Shown: positions 1-8,380, counted from the first letter of the stretch. The stretch: DNA of 30,760 bases from Methanoregula sp. (GCA_041645435.1 JBAZQB010000013.1:1-30760), one strand, 5' to 3'. Notes: generated by a model from the sequence alone, not told the origin. Numbers and translations are program-made.

Positions 1-1196
1 ACTCGATGGGTATCACCCAGCACACGACCGGTGTCGACAACGTCAAATCGGTTGCAAATCTCCAGATGCTGACCGGCAACCTCGGAAGACCCGGCACGGG
101 TATCTGCGCACTGCGTGGCCAGAACAATGTGCAGGGCGCCTGCGACATGGGAGCGCTTGCAAACGTGTACTCCGGGTACCAGTCGGTGCTTGTCCCCGAG
201 ATGAAGAAGAAGATGGAGGATGCATGGGGCTGTACGATTGCCGAGGGCAAAGTCGGTCTGACGGTTACCACGTTGATCAATACCCTTGCCGATGAGCCCG
301 GGAAGGTCAAGTGCGTCTATATCATGGGTGAGAACCCGATGCTCTCCGACCCGGACCTCCACCACGTGGAAAAAGGCCTGAAGAATGCCGAGTTCATGGT
401 AGTGCAGGATATTTTCCTGACCGAGACCGCCCAGTTCGCCAATGTTGTCCTGCCGGCAGCCTGTTATGCCGAGAAGGACGGCACCCAGACCTCAACCGAA
501 CGCCGCGTCCAGAAGTGGCGCAAGGCCCAGGACCCGCCCGGCGAGGCAAAGGCAGACTGGCAGATCTTCTGCGAACTTGCCAAGCACATGGGATACGAGA
601 AACAGTTCCCGTACAAGAGTGCAGAAGAAGTCTTCACGGAAATCTCAAAGGTCACCCCATCCTATGGCGGTATGGATTATGCACGCCTCGAAAAACCCGA
701 AGCCCTTCACTGGCCCTGCCCCACCAAGGAGCACCCGGGTACACCCATCCTGCACAAGGAAAAGTTCACTCACCCGGACGGTCTTGGCATCTTTACCCCG
801 ATAGAGTGGAAGCCCCCGGCAGAAGTTCCGGACAAGGAGTATCCGCTCCTCCTGACCACCGGCCGCTGTATCTGGCACTGGCATACCGGTACCATGACCC
901 GCCGCTCTGTTGATCTCGAACGCGAAGAGCCCACGGGCTGGGTCGAGATCAATCCTGAGGACGCAAAGGCGCTGGATATCAAGGACAAGGAAATGGTCAG
1001 GGCAATCTCCCGCAGGGGAGAGATTACGATTGGCGCCCGTGTGACGAAGACTATCAAGAAAGGTGTTGTCTTCATGCCGTTCCACTATGTGGAATGTGCT
1101 GCAAACCTGCTCACCAACAATGCGCTCGATCCTGTCGCAAAGATCCCTGAGTTCAAGGCCTGTGCTTGTAAATTAGAGAAGATTAAGGAGGCCTGA
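1..1196 (+). CDS. fdhA: Formate dehydrogenase alpha subunit, C-terminal part (5' truncated by window edge)
   Basis: This is the catalytic molybdopterin/tungstopterin subunit of F420-dependent formate dehydrogenase, which oxidises formate to CO2 in the cytoplasm. The reading frame is open from the window edge, so the N-terminal [4Fe-4S] domain and the Cys/Sec metal ligand lie outside. The visible roughly 397 residues open with a stretch typical of the molybdopterin oxidoreductase core (GITQHTTGVDNVK). They contain the pterin-contact segment LTGNLGRPGTGICALRGQNN, then a C-terminal dinucleotide-binding domain starting near YPLLLTTGRCIWHWHTGTMT. The TGA stop lies 2 bases before the fdhB start, and an AAGGAGG ribosome site for fdhB sits inside its last codons, so the two are one operon. 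The nearby tungstate-type transporter fits a W- or Mo-dependent enzyme. Family assignment is firm; the metal used is inference. Confidence 0.95.
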   Translation, partial: SMGITQHTTGVDNVKSVANLQMLTGNLGRPGTGICALRGQNNVQGACDMGALANVYSGYQSVLVPEMKKKMEDAWGCTIAEGKVGLTVTTLINTLADEPGKVKCVYIMGENPMLSDPDLHHVEKGLKNAEFMVVQDIFLTETAQFANVVLPAACYAEKDGTQTSTERRVQKWRKAQDPPGEAKADWQIFCELAKHMGYEKQFPYKSAEEVFTEISKVTPSYGGMDYARLEKPEALHWPCPTKEHPGTPILHKEKFTHPDGLGIFTPIEWKPPAEVPDKEYPLLLTTGRCIWHWHTGTMTRRSVDLEREEPTGWVEINPEDAKALDIKDKEMVRAISRRGEITIGARVTKTIKKGVVFMPFHYVECAANLLTNNALDPVAKIPEFKACACKLEKIKEA

Positions 1197-1198
1197 TC

Positions 1199-2452
1199 AT
1201 GGCAAAGAAAGGCGATATGCTCTACGCGTGGACCAATGACGCAGATATAAAAAAGAAAGCAGAACTCGGCGGTGCAGTCACTGGTCTCTGGAAATACGCA
1301 CTCGAGTCCAAGGCAGTGGATGCAGTCCTGGTTATCACCAAGGGAACTGACCTCTACGATGCACAGCCGGTCCTGATCAAGGACCCCAAGGACCTTGCCA
1401 GGACAGCCGGTTCACTCCACTGCGGTACACTTCTCCTGCCAAAACTCGTGAAGAAATATCTCGAGGGTGCAGCGAATATGAAGATCGGTGTGACTGTCAA
1501 GGGCTGTGATGCGATGGCGTTCTACGAACTGGCCAAGCGCAAGCAGATCAACCTCGACAATGTCGTCATGATCGGTGTCAACTGCGGTGGCTCGGTCAGC
1601 CCGGTGCCTGCCCGCAAAATGATTGCTGACAAGTATGGCATCGACCCCAACCTCGTCCACAAGGAAGAGATCGACAAGGGCCAGTTTATTATCGAGTACG
1701 AAGGCGGACACAAGGGTATCTCCGTTGACGAACTCGAAGAAGCAGGCTACGGCCGGCGCAGCAACTGCCGCCGCTGCAAGATGAAGATCCCCCGCCAGGC
1801 AGATCTTGCCTGCGGTAACTGGGGAGTCATCGGCGACAAGGCAGGAAAAGCAACCTTTGTTGAGGTCTGCTCCGAGAAGGGTGCAAACCTCGTCAATGGT
1901 GCAGTCAAGAACGGCATCCTCGCAACCGAGGCAGCCAACCCCAAGGGTCTTGAGATCCGCGGAAAGGTCGAAGGCGCGATGATGAAGCTTGGCGACAAGT
2001 GGCGCAAGCACGATTTCGAAGCACTCGGCGAAGGCAAGGACCGCTTAAAGAAGATCATGAGCGAGACTGCACGCTGCATCAAGTGTTATTCCTGTATCGA
2101 GGCCTGCCCGATCTGCTACTGTGTGGATTGCACCACCAAGAACCCGGCCTATGTAAAACCCGGTGAGCTTCCCCCGAACTTCATGTTCCACCTGATCCGG
2201 TTCGCCCACATTGCGGACTCCTGTGTGAACTGTGGCCAGTGCCAGGAACTCTGCCCGGCAGAGATCCCGAACGCGCTCTTCATGCACGCCCAGCAGGTTG
2301 AACTCGAAAAGATGTTCGGCCACGTCCCGGGTGTCGACATGGAACTCCCGCTCCTGGCGTTTGCTGAGGAGAAGACCGAGCGTACCCGGCTCCACAACAC
2401 CGGCAGCGACATGATCTTCGAGAATGTGTTCAACCCATTCACGAAACATTAA
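1199..2452 (+). CDS. fdhB: Formate dehydrogenase beta subunit, F420-reducing iron-sulfur flavoprotein
   Basis: FdhB passes electrons from FdhA through iron-sulfur clusters and FAD to coenzyme F420. The 417-residue protein has the FrhB/FdhB fold. An N-terminal domain of about 280 residues includes a VKGCDAMAFYELAKRKQINLD segment, the region NCGGSVSP and a cysteine pair NCRRCKMKIPRQADLACGNWG. Two ferredoxin-like clusters follow: Cys293, 296, 299 and 303 (with further cysteines at 306, 308 and 311), and Cys342, 345, 348 and 352. The ATG at 1199 has AAGGAGG about 7 bases upstream and follows fdhA by 2 bases. Seven T residues directly after the stop probably terminate the operon. The closely related F420-reducing hydrogenase beta subunit is the main alternative and is excluded by linkage to fdhA. 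Confidence 0.95.
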   Translation: MAKKGDMLYAWTNDADIKKKAELGGAVTGLWKYALESKAVDAVLVITKGTDLYDAQPVLIKDPKDLARTAGSLHCGTLLLPKLVKKYLEGAANMKIGVTVKGCDAMAFYELAKRKQINLDNVVMIGVNCGGSVSPVPARKMIADKYGIDPNLVHKEEIDKGQFIIEYEGGHKGISVDELEEAGYGRRSNCRRCKMKIPRQADLACGNWGVIGDKAGKATFVEVCSEKGANLVNGAVKNGILATEAANPKGLEIRGKVEGAMMKLGDKWRKHDFEALGEGKDRLKKIMSETARCIKCYSCIEACPICYCVDCTTKNPAYVKPGELPPNFMFHLIRFAHIADSCVNCGQCQELCPAEIPNALFMHAQQVELEKMFGHVPGVDMELPLLAFAEEKTERTRLHNTGSDMIFENVFNPFTKH

Positions 2453-2458
2453 TTCCCC

Positions 2459-2465
2459 TTTTTTT
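2459..2465 (+). terminator. Oligo-T terminator after fdhAB
   Basis: Seven consecutive T residues begin 7 bases after the fdhB stop. Archaeal polymerase commonly terminates at such oligo-T runs. There is no convincing stem before it. Confidence 0.5.
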
Positions 2466-2703
2466 ACCGGTTGACCGATAATTTCCCTCCCTCTCGTCAG
2501 CGGATGTGCTGCACATCTTGGGGGGCAGCGTTTTTCCCATCAGGCAGGTGCAGGTTTTTCTGATGTAGTGCTGCGTACGGGGTCCTGATCATGGAGCCCG
2601 GGCAGGGCTGGTAGTGCATTTCACAGGAAAAAACTCCGGAAAAAAGGAGATGGACAGGGCGGTGAACGAGCATCCCCAGGGGGAGCTGCATCCATCGTCT
2701 CAG
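2466..2703. other. Intergenic space between convergent units
   Basis: The stretch lies between the fdhAB end and the 3' end of the minus-strand zinc-protein pair. I see no credible gene or structured element in it. The open frames crossing it have poor composition and no supporting start site. Confidence 0.4.
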
Positions 2704-2710
2704 AAAAAAA
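2704..2710 (-). terminator. Oligo-T terminator for the small zinc-protein pair
   Basis: A run of seven A on the plus strand reads as seven T on the minus strand, immediately after the TGA stop of the second small zinc protein. Confidence 0.45.
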
Positions 2711-2893
2711 TCAGTGATCGGGTGTTTCGAATAGTTCGAAGTAACATTCCCCGTACACCTGCTTTTCACCGGGTTTGAGTGCGAGAAGGAGATTGTCGGC
2801 GTGGTCGCGGCAGACGAAGGCAACACTGCACCCGAGTCCTTGGACCCCGATGGCTTCCTTCCCGCAATACTCGCACAGGTGTTTTTCTGCCAT
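2711..2893 (-). CDS. Tiny zinc-binding protein, second of a tandem pair (60 aa)
   Basis: No named family is recognised. The 60-residue protein starts MAEKHLCEYCGKEAIG and carries Cys7, Cys10, Cys28 and His31 in a CxxC...CxxH layout, which suggests one structural zinc ion. It then has a conserved LLLALKPGEK segment and ends in an acidic tail. Its ATG overlaps the TGA of the preceding paralogue by one base (TGATG), so the two are almost certainly translationally coupled. An in-frame start upstream at 2983 would read through the paralogue's coding region in another frame and is rejected. The paralogue match (identical spacing of metal ligands, shared EYCGKEAIG and LLLALKPGEK) strongly supports that both are real genes. 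Function is unknown. Confidence 0.75.
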   Translation of the reverse strand: MAEKHLCEYCGKEAIGVQGLGCSVAFVCRDHADNLLLALKPGEKQVYGECYFELFETPDH

Positions 2894-3063
2894 CAGCTGT
2901 ACCGTTCGAGCACACAAACGCCGTAAATTTTCTTCTCGCCGGGTTTGAGCGCAAGAAGGAGACCGTCTGCATGGTCCAGGCACACATAGGCAAAACTGCC
3001 CTCCAGTGACTGGAACCCGATTGCTTCCTTACCACAGTATTCACACTTCTGTTTTTCCGCCAT
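2893..3063 (-). CDS. Tiny zinc-binding protein, first of a tandem pair (56 aa)
   Basis: The 56-residue protein begins MAEKQKCEYCGKEAIGFQ and contains Cys7, Cys10, Cys28 and His31, the same CxxC/CxxH zinc-ligand set as the downstream copy. The shared core DHADxLLLALKPGEKxxYG shows that the two arose by tandem duplication and then diverged. The TGA stop at 2893-2895 overlaps the next ATG. The gene is short enough to be missed by length cut-offs. No function can be assigned; one zinc ion and a cytoplasmic location (no signal peptide or membrane segment) are what the sequence supports. Confidence 0.72.
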   Translation of the reverse strand: MAEKQKCEYCGKEAIGFQSLEGSFAYVCLDHADGLLLALKPGEKKIYGVCVLERYS

Positions 3064-3539
3064 GATCATTTACTTTTCATCTTTTCATTAATACAGCTTG
3101 TTAATTTACCAATATCGTCACTAGTTTCTGAATTATCTCGTCCCCGGAAAAAATGATCTTTGTATTCGCATTCTGGCTGGGTTTCGGGAGCCCGGATTGG
3201 GTAAACTGCGTTGTGAAAAACGTGCCTGTTTAAGGGCCCTTGGCGGGCTTCAAGTGAGGGCGTTTCCGCCCGGATTTGGGCAATCGGGGCGATATTCTGA
3301 GAAATTCGCAACAGGTCCCGGATCCGGCGGTTTTACGGGCTTTTCCAGAACCGGTTTTTTGAAACGGAGCCCGCAGAGGGCTTAATTTAGTGTATCTCAG
3401 ATTCCTCCGGAACTGCCTTTGTTCCATTTATTACGATAAGCGACGTGAGCACCAACCAGAAATAAATGAGAACCAGTTAACAGCAGTCCTCCTTTAGAAC
3501 GACTTATTACTACACCTCACCCACTATTTTCTAACACTG
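3064..3539. other. Intergenic region with promoter-like sequence and one small hairpin
   Basis: About 475 bases separate the divergent zinc-protein pair and the tungstate transporter. There is a perfect GGGCG-TTTC-CGCCC hairpin at 3258-3271, a GC-rich stretch up to about 3385, and then AT-rich sequence with TATA-like runs (near 3424-3434 and 3502-3510) that could serve tupB. A short minus-strand open frame (3066-3311) has protein-unlike composition. No binding-protein gene fits here. Confidence 0.4.
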
Positions 3540-4277
3540 GTGGTACGTATGGATGAAATTGTCACGGGAATCACGCAGGCAGTTGACCTGATCGTCACTC
3601 TTAATCCGGAAGTCCTGCACATTGCCGCCCTCTCTGTGTACATTTCCCTTGCCGCAACACTTCTTGCCGCATGCGTTTCCATCCCCCTGGGGGGATTGAT
3701 CCATTTCCGTGAATTCCGGGGCAAGTCAATCCTCAAAGTGATCATCCAGACCCTCTATTCAGTTCCCACCGTTGTCGTGGGTCTCCTGTTGTACCTCCTG
3801 CTCTCACGAAGCGGCCCGCTCGGGTTGTTTGGCCTTCTCTTTACCCCGGAAGGTATGATCCTCGGGCAGATGGTCCTCATCATCCCCATCACAACCGGTC
3901 TTGTCATCTCTGCACTCAGCGGCGTTGACCGGAACATCAGCGATACGCTGGTATCTCTCGGAGCAACCGAGTTCCAGTGCATAGTCCAGATTGTCAAAGA
4001 AGCCCGGCTGGCAATCCTCAGTGCGGTGATCCTTGCATTCGGAAGAGCTATTTCAGAAGTCGGGGTAGCCATGATGATTGGCGGTAACATCGCGGGTCAG
4101 ACGCGGGTGCTGACAACGGCTATTGCTCTCCAGACCGGCATGGGTGATTTTGGCTTCTCCATCGCACTCGGCATTATCCTTCTCGCGATTGCACTCGTCG
4201 TTGTCGTGGCTTTGAATATCATCACCTCCGGCCTGTCATCTGAACACCAGCAGGTACTGGGAGGCCCCCGCTCATGA
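3540..4277 (+). CDS. tupB: Tungstate-type ABC transporter permease
   Basis: An integral membrane permease that probably imports tungstate (or molybdate). The 245 residues form about six hydrophobic segments. They include the family stretch YSVPTVVVGLLLYLLLSRSGP, a FTPEGMILGQ segment, an EAA-type ATPase-contact loop around residue 141 (SLGATEFQCIVQIVKEARL), and the Tup signature FGRAISEVGVAMMIGGNIAGQTRVLTTAIAL. These residues fit TupB better than ModB/WtpB permeases. The GTG at 3540 is the first start; an ATG three codons later (3549) is equally possible. The 3' end overlaps the ATPase gene by 4 bases. The periplasmic tungstate-binding partner TupA is not encoded next to it, which is unusual. 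Confidence 0.85.
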   Translation: MVRMDEIVTGITQAVDLIVTLNPEVLHIAALSVYISLAATLLAACVSIPLGGLIHFREFRGKSILKVIIQTLYSVPTVVVGLLLYLLLSRSGPLGLFGLLFTPEGMILGQMVLIIPITTGLVISALSGVDRNISDTLVSLGATEFQCIVQIVKEARLAILSAVILAFGRAISEVGVAMMIGGNIAGQTRVLTTAIALQTGMGDFGFSIALGIILLAIALVVVVALNIITSGLSSEHQQVLGGPRS

Positions 4278-5353
4278 TCAGGATATCCGGTCTTGCGCGC
4301 CAGGCTGGTGAACGGAACATTCTTGAAGATATCAACCTGGAGATCCGGCGCGGAGAGATATTCACCCTCATCGGTCCCTCCGGCAGCGGCAAGACCACCC
4401 TCCTCCGGCTCATCGACCTTCTTGACCTGCCTACTGCCGGAACGATCTTCTTTGACGGGCAGGACACTGCCGGCACCGAACAGGTACGCCTCGCCATCCG
4501 CAGGCGCATGAGCATGGTCTTCCAGAAACCTGCGGTACTCAATACCACCGTTGCAGAAAATGTGGCATTCGGCCTGAAGTTCCGTGGTGCTGACCCGGCA
4601 CAGGTCCCTGATCGTGTCCGTTCAGCGCTGGAACTTGTCGGCCTTTTGGGATTTGAAGAGCGCAGGGCAGTGACCCTGTCTGGTGGCGAGATGCAACGCG
4701 TGGCGATTGCACGGGCAATGGTCACCGAACCGGAGGTGCTGCTGCTGGATGAGCCCACGGCAAACCTTGACCCGGTCTCAACGGAGCTCATCGAGGATCT
4801 GCTCATCCGGATTAACAGCCGGATGCATACGACCATTCTCTTTTCCACGCATGACATGATCCAGGGCCAGCGCCTTGCCCATCGCATGGGGGTGATCATG
4901 CACGGGCGCCTTGCACAGGTGGGCACCCTCCACGATATATTCTACAAACCTTATGGCAGGGAGGTCGCACGGTTTGTCGGTGTCGATACCATCCTTAAAG
5001 GGGTAGTCCAGACCAATGAGCGGGGACTAGCCCTCGTAGCGATTGGCAATGCCTCCTTTGAAGTGGTTGCTCCCTGCCCCCCGGGAAAAACCATAACGCT
5101 CTATATCCGGCCCGAGGAAGTGTCGATCTCGATTCCTGACGGAGCAAAGAAGACCAGCGTCCGCAACCAGCTGGTGGGGACCATTACAAAACTGGTCTCG
5201 CTCGGGCCATTTATCCGGGTCACGGTAGACTGTGGGATGCCCATCATCGCACTTATAACGACCCGCTCCTGCGGGGAACTCGGACTGGCGATCGGTACGA
5301 CCGTTGTTGCGAGTGTCAAAGCATCCGCGATTCATGTGCGTGCCGATCCCTAA
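4274..5353 (+). CDS. tupC: Tungstate-type ABC transporter ATP-binding protein
   Basis: The cytoplasmic ATPase that drives the TupB permease. Of 359 residues, the ABC domain shows Walker A GPSGSGKTT (34-42), a Q-loop in MVFQKPAVL, the signature LSGGEMQR (135-142), Walker B VLLLDEP (155-161) and a switch His in STHDM. A C-terminal extension of about 120 residues looks like a regulatory TOBE-type oxyanion-binding domain (ITLYIRPEEVSI ... VGTITKLVSLGPFIRVTVDCG), which may sense intracellular metal. The ATG overlaps the tupB end (ATGA). Substrate is inferred from TupB and from the neighbouring formate dehydrogenase; molybdate or sulfate are alternatives. Confidence 0.85.
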   Translation: MIRISGLARQAGERNILEDINLEIRRGEIFTLIGPSGSGKTTLLRLIDLLDLPTAGTIFFDGQDTAGTEQVRLAIRRRMSMVFQKPAVLNTTVAENVAFGLKFRGADPAQVPDRVRSALELVGLLGFEERRAVTLSGGEMQRVAIARAMVTEPEVLLLDEPTANLDPVSTELIEDLLIRINSRMHTTILFSTHDMIQGQRLAHRMGVIMHGRLAQVGTLHDIFYKPYGREVARFVGVDTILKGVVQTNERGLALVAIGNASFEVVAPCPPGKTITLYIRPEEVSISIPDGAKKTSVRNQLVGTITKLVSLGPFIRVTVDCGMPIIALITTRSCGELGLAIGTTVVASVKASAIHVRADP

Positions 5354-5368
5354 ATGAGATTTATTCAA

Positions 5369-5377
5369 TATATTTAT
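5369..5377 (+). promoter_or_regulatory. TATA-like box for the small membrane-protein pair
   Basis: TATATTTAT is centred about 27 bases before the ATG at 5400, the spacing expected if transcription starts at or next to the start codon. That would make the first small gene leaderless. Confidence 0.45.
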
Positions 5378-5399
5378 CAGGTTGCCATCGTAACAGTCA

Positions 5400-5600
5400 A
5401 TGAGATGCGCTATGGCTGAAATGTTTACAGATCTTCTTATTTACGTGGGGATTGGAGTCCTCACCTTTATGATTGGATATATTATCGGGTACCAGTTACT
5501 GATGATGTACTATACAAAACGGTTTATGGTGATTGCCGGACAGTGTTCTGATGCGGATTCCGTGGTCCCGATGATAGATGAACTCGCAAAGGAGACCTGA
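5400..5600 (+). CDS. Miniature membrane protein, first of a related pair (66 aa)
   Basis: Not a recognised family. The protein has one long hydrophobic N-terminal segment (about residues 9-36, LLIYVGIGVLTFMIGYIIGY). A basic YYTKRF boundary and a short soluble tail ending VVPMIDELAKET follow. The next gene has the same plan and a similar boundary and tail (HYCRKL, IAPVLAEYE), so the two look like distant paralogues. The ATG at 5400 is favoured because a TATA-like box sits about 27 bases upstream; ATG 5412 is an alternative. It is probably an inner-membrane single-pass or hairpin protein with a cytoplasmic tail. Confidence 0.6.
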   Translation: MRCAMAEMFTDLLIYVGIGVLTFMIGYIIGYQLLMMYYTKRFMVIAGQCSDADSVVPMIDELAKET

Positions 5601-5613
5601 GGGGTGAAAAAAG

Positions 5614-5799
5614 ATGGTTGACCTAGTAAGTTACTCCTTGATCAGCATCACCTGCTTATGTTTCGGGCTTATTGTCAGTTTTCAGGTTGCGCACATCCAT
5701 TACTGCCGCAAACTTACCACGCTGGTGCGCCGCTCAATATCGACAAAGACGATTGCTCCGGTGCTGGCAGAGTACGAAGTGCTCAAAGACCGGAAATAA
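5614..5799 (+). CDS. Miniature membrane protein, second of a related pair (61 aa)
   Basis: The 61-residue protein has one hydrophobic segment (about residues 5-28, including LISITCLCFGLIVSFQVAHI), then HYCRKLTTLVRRS and a tail IAPVLAEYEVLKDRK. Its organisation parallels the gene 13 bases upstream, and they are surely co-transcribed. A GAGGGGTGA purine-rich site lies about 9 bases before the ATG. No function is recognised. Confidence 0.58.
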   Translation: MVDLVSYSLISITCLCFGLIVSFQVAHIHYCRKLTTLVRRSISTKTIAPVLAEYEVLKDRK

Positions 5800-5850
5800 A
5801 AACTTTTTCCTCTATCAGAGCTGGTTAATACGAGGATCACCAATAATTAA

Positions 5851-6642
5851 GTGATGCGCTGCACGACGCTTGCCAGCGGGAGCAAAGGCAACTGCTTTTT
5901 TATTGAGGGGGAGAGCGGCGCCCTGCTTATCGATGCAGGACTGAGCGCCAAAGAGATACTCGTAAGGATTTCTGCTGCGGGTCTCGATGCCAGCCATATC
6001 AGTGCCGTGCTGGTCACCCATGAGCATGGGGATCATCTGCGGGGTCTGGATGTGCTCATGCGGAAGCTCAGCATTCCGGCCTATGCAACAGAAGGCACCC
6101 TCCATGATTTCCTGCACCACCGGCGCACATCGGATAAAGCGGTCGACTGCCGGGTATGCAGGTATGATGATGTGTTTACCATCGGGGATTTTTCGGTTGA
6201 ACCGTTTGCCACATCGCATGATGCTGCCGAGCCGTGCGGTTTTGTCATCCGCGAAAACGGGTTAAAGATCGGGTACTGCACCGATACGGGCATACTGACT
6301 CCCCCTATGCTTGAAAAACTCCGGTGCTGTGACGGTATTGTGCTCGAGAGCAACCACTGCCCGGATATGCTCACCAACGGGCCGTATCCTGAATCCTTAA
6401 AGCGGAGGATCCGTTCAAAACGGGGGCACCTGTCAAATCCGGCAGCAGCTGCCGGTCTGAAGGTACTGGGAAAAGATATCCCGCAGGTAATCCTCGCACA
6501 TTTAAGCGAGACCAATAACACTCCCGAGCGGGTGAATGCCAGTGCCCGGGAGGGACTGGGTCTTTTTTATGATGAAATGAATGTGATTGTCGCAAGCCAG
6601 TGCGGGACCACACATACGGACCCCCAGTGTATCAGGCTTTAA
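5851..6642 (+). CDS. Metallo-beta-lactamase-fold hydrolase, YycJ/WalJ-like
   Basis: A cytoplasmic two-metal hydrolase of the MBL fold. The start MMRCTTLASGSKGNCFFIE matches the opening of YycJ/WalJ-like proteins, which have been linked to nucleic-acid processing (5' exonuclease activity in bacteria). The metal motif HEHGDH (His57 to His62) is intact, with further ligands expected at TSHDAAEPCGF, YCTDTG and ESNHC, and at LAHLSETNN near the end. Length of 263 residues is normal for the group. GTG 5851 and ATG 5854 are both possible starts. The gene lies just before DNA ligase in the same direction, which fits a DNA-metabolism role but does not prove it. Confidence 0.78.
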   Translation: MMRCTTLASGSKGNCFFIEGESGALLIDAGLSAKEILVRISAAGLDASHISAVLVTHEHGDHLRGLDVLMRKLSIPAYATEGTLHDFLHHRRTSDKAVDCRVCRYDDVFTIGDFSVEPFATSHDAAEPCGFVIRENGLKIGYCTDTGILTPPMLEKLRCCDGIVLESNHCPDMLTNGPYPESLKRRIRSKRGHLSNPAAAAGLKVLGKDIPQVILAHLSETNNTPERVNASAREGLGLFYDEMNVIVASQCGTTHTDPQCIRL

Positions 6643-6693
6643 AAAACACAATCTTAATCCCTGCACCGGCCAAACATCAGGACGAGAAAACCC

Positions 6694-8346
6694 ATGCTCT
6701 TTATGGACTTTTCAAGGACCTGCGAGAAACTCGAAGGCATCTCCGGCCGGCTGGAGATGATCGATCTCATCAGCACCGTGCTGCCCACCCTTTCACCCGA
6801 AGAGCTGCTGGTCTTTGTGCGTTTTGTCATGGGGAGGTGCTTTCCTGACTGGAGTACCCGGAAACTCGGGATCGGACCGAACCTCCTGTACGAGGCAGTC
6901 GGTTATGTTGCAGGAATTAAAAAAGAGCAGGTGATCGAGAAGATCAACCAGACCGGCGATGTCGGGCAGGCTGTTGAGGAACTGCTGATGGAAAAGTCGA
7001 TGACCACGTTTTTCCACGAGGAACTCGATCTTGTCCGCGTTGACCGGGAACTTATCACCATTGCCGAAATGGAAGGAAAAAAATCCCAGCGGGAGAAACT
7101 GCTCGCTGTCCGCCGGCTGCTGGGCAATGCCCACCCGCTCGAAGGCAGGTACCTGGCCCGGATCATGCTCGAAGAGCTCCGCATCGGTGTCGGCGAAGGG
7201 AGCGTGCGGGACGCAATCGCAAAAGCCTTTTTTGTGGATTCAGCCCTTGTCGAGCACGCGATGCAGGCCCTTAACGACTCGGGTGAAGTTGCCCGGCTTG
7301 CAAAGATCGGCCCCGATGCACTCCGGGACGTCCATATCACGCCGTTCCATCCGGTACGGATGATGCTCGCCCAGCAGGGTGTTATCGCCGACATGATCGC
7401 TGAGCACGGGCCGGTTGCAGCAGAATACAAATACGATGGGTCCCGGTTCCAGTTCCATAAGAAAGGCAACTGGGCGCGGATGTACTCGCGGCGGCTCGAG
7501 GATGTGACCGGGGCACTGCCGGATGTGATAGAGCAGCTGCTCAGTACAACCGATCATGACGTGATCATTGACGGGGAAGTCATTGCAATAAAAAATGGTA
7601 AACCCATGCCCTTCCAGTCCGTGCTCCGCCGCTTCCGGCGCCGCCATGATGTGGCTGAGGCAACCGAGGCTGTCGAGCTGGTGCCTAATGTCTTTGATAT
7701 CCTCTGGCTTGACGGTGAGACCTTAATCGATCTCCCGCTTACCGGGCGAAGGAAAAAACTCGAGAGTGTCATAAAAATGTTCATTGCCCCGCAGGTGGTG
7801 AGCAGCGATGCAGCCGTTATAGAACAAACCTATAATGCTGCTCTCGCGGCCGGGCACGAAGGGATCATGATCAAGGTGCCCGCCTCGCCATATTCCCCGG
7901 GCCAGCGGGGGAAGAACTGGATCAAGATCAAGCCCGAAGTGGACACGCTCGACCTTGCGGTGATCGGTGCCGAATGGGGCGAAGGGAAGCGGGCACATGC
8001 GTTCGGGTCGTTCCTTGTTGCGTGCCAGAATGAGGGAAAACTCATACCGTTGAGCCGGGTAGCCACCGGCTTTTCTGATGAACAACTGGCCGAAGTGTAC
8101 GGGCTGCTCAAGGACACAGTCATAGGAAAGAGCGGAAAGGAAGTGACATTTGAGCCGACGCTGGTCTTTGAGGTGGGATATGCGGAACTGCAGGCCAGTA
8201 CCAATTACGATGGCGGGTTTGCCCTGCGGTTCCCCCGGTTCATCCGTCTCCGCGATGACAAGGATATCCCCGATATCGAAACGCTTGACGGAATCCGGGA
8301 CCGGTACAAACGGCAGGCAAATTCAGCGCAGGCGTATAAGGGCTAG
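6694..8346 (+). CDS. lig: ATP-dependent DNA ligase (archaeal LigI type)
   Basis: Seals nicks between Okazaki fragments and after repair, using ATP through a lysine-AMP intermediate. The 550-residue protein shows an N-terminal DNA-binding domain (residues 1-210). The adenylation motif EYKYDGSR follows, with catalytic Lys246. Nucleotidyltransferase motifs are DGEVIAI, PNVFDILWLDG, EGIMIKVP and NWIKIKPE, and an OB-fold region forms the C-terminus. All are intact, and length is typical of archaeal replicative ligase. A second ATG at 6703 is an equally plausible start. No other replication gene lies alongside. Confidence 0.95.
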   Translation: MLFMDFSRTCEKLEGISGRLEMIDLISTVLPTLSPEELLVFVRFVMGRCFPDWSTRKLGIGPNLLYEAVGYVAGIKKEQVIEKINQTGDVGQAVEELLMEKSMTTFFHEELDLVRVDRELITIAEMEGKKSQREKLLAVRRLLGNAHPLEGRYLARIMLEELRIGVGEGSVRDAIAKAFFVDSALVEHAMQALNDSGEVARLAKIGPDALRDVHITPFHPVRMMLAQQGVIADMIAEHGPVAAEYKYDGSRFQFHKKGNWARMYSRRLEDVTGALPDVIEQLLSTTDHDVIIDGEVIAIKNGKPMPFQSVLRRFRRRHDVAEATEAVELVPNVFDILWLDGETLIDLPLTGRRKKLESVIKMFIAPQVVSSDAAVIEQTYNAALAAGHEGIMIKVPASPYSPGQRGKNWIKIKPEVDTLDLAVIGAEWGEGKRAHAFGSFLVACQNEGKLIPLSRVATGFSDEQLAEVYGLLKDTVIGKSGKEVTFEPTLVFEVGYAELQASTNYDGGFALRFPRFIRLRDDKDIPDIETLDGIRDRYKRQANSAQAYKG

Positions 8347-8380
8347 AAGGGCTCGTTGTTATTTCGTGGGAATTAGGCTC

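Noticed and set aside
3066..3311. Minus-strand frame directly before the zinc-protein pair
   Set aside because: Lacks hydrophobic core and any motif; lies in sequence that looks intergenic.
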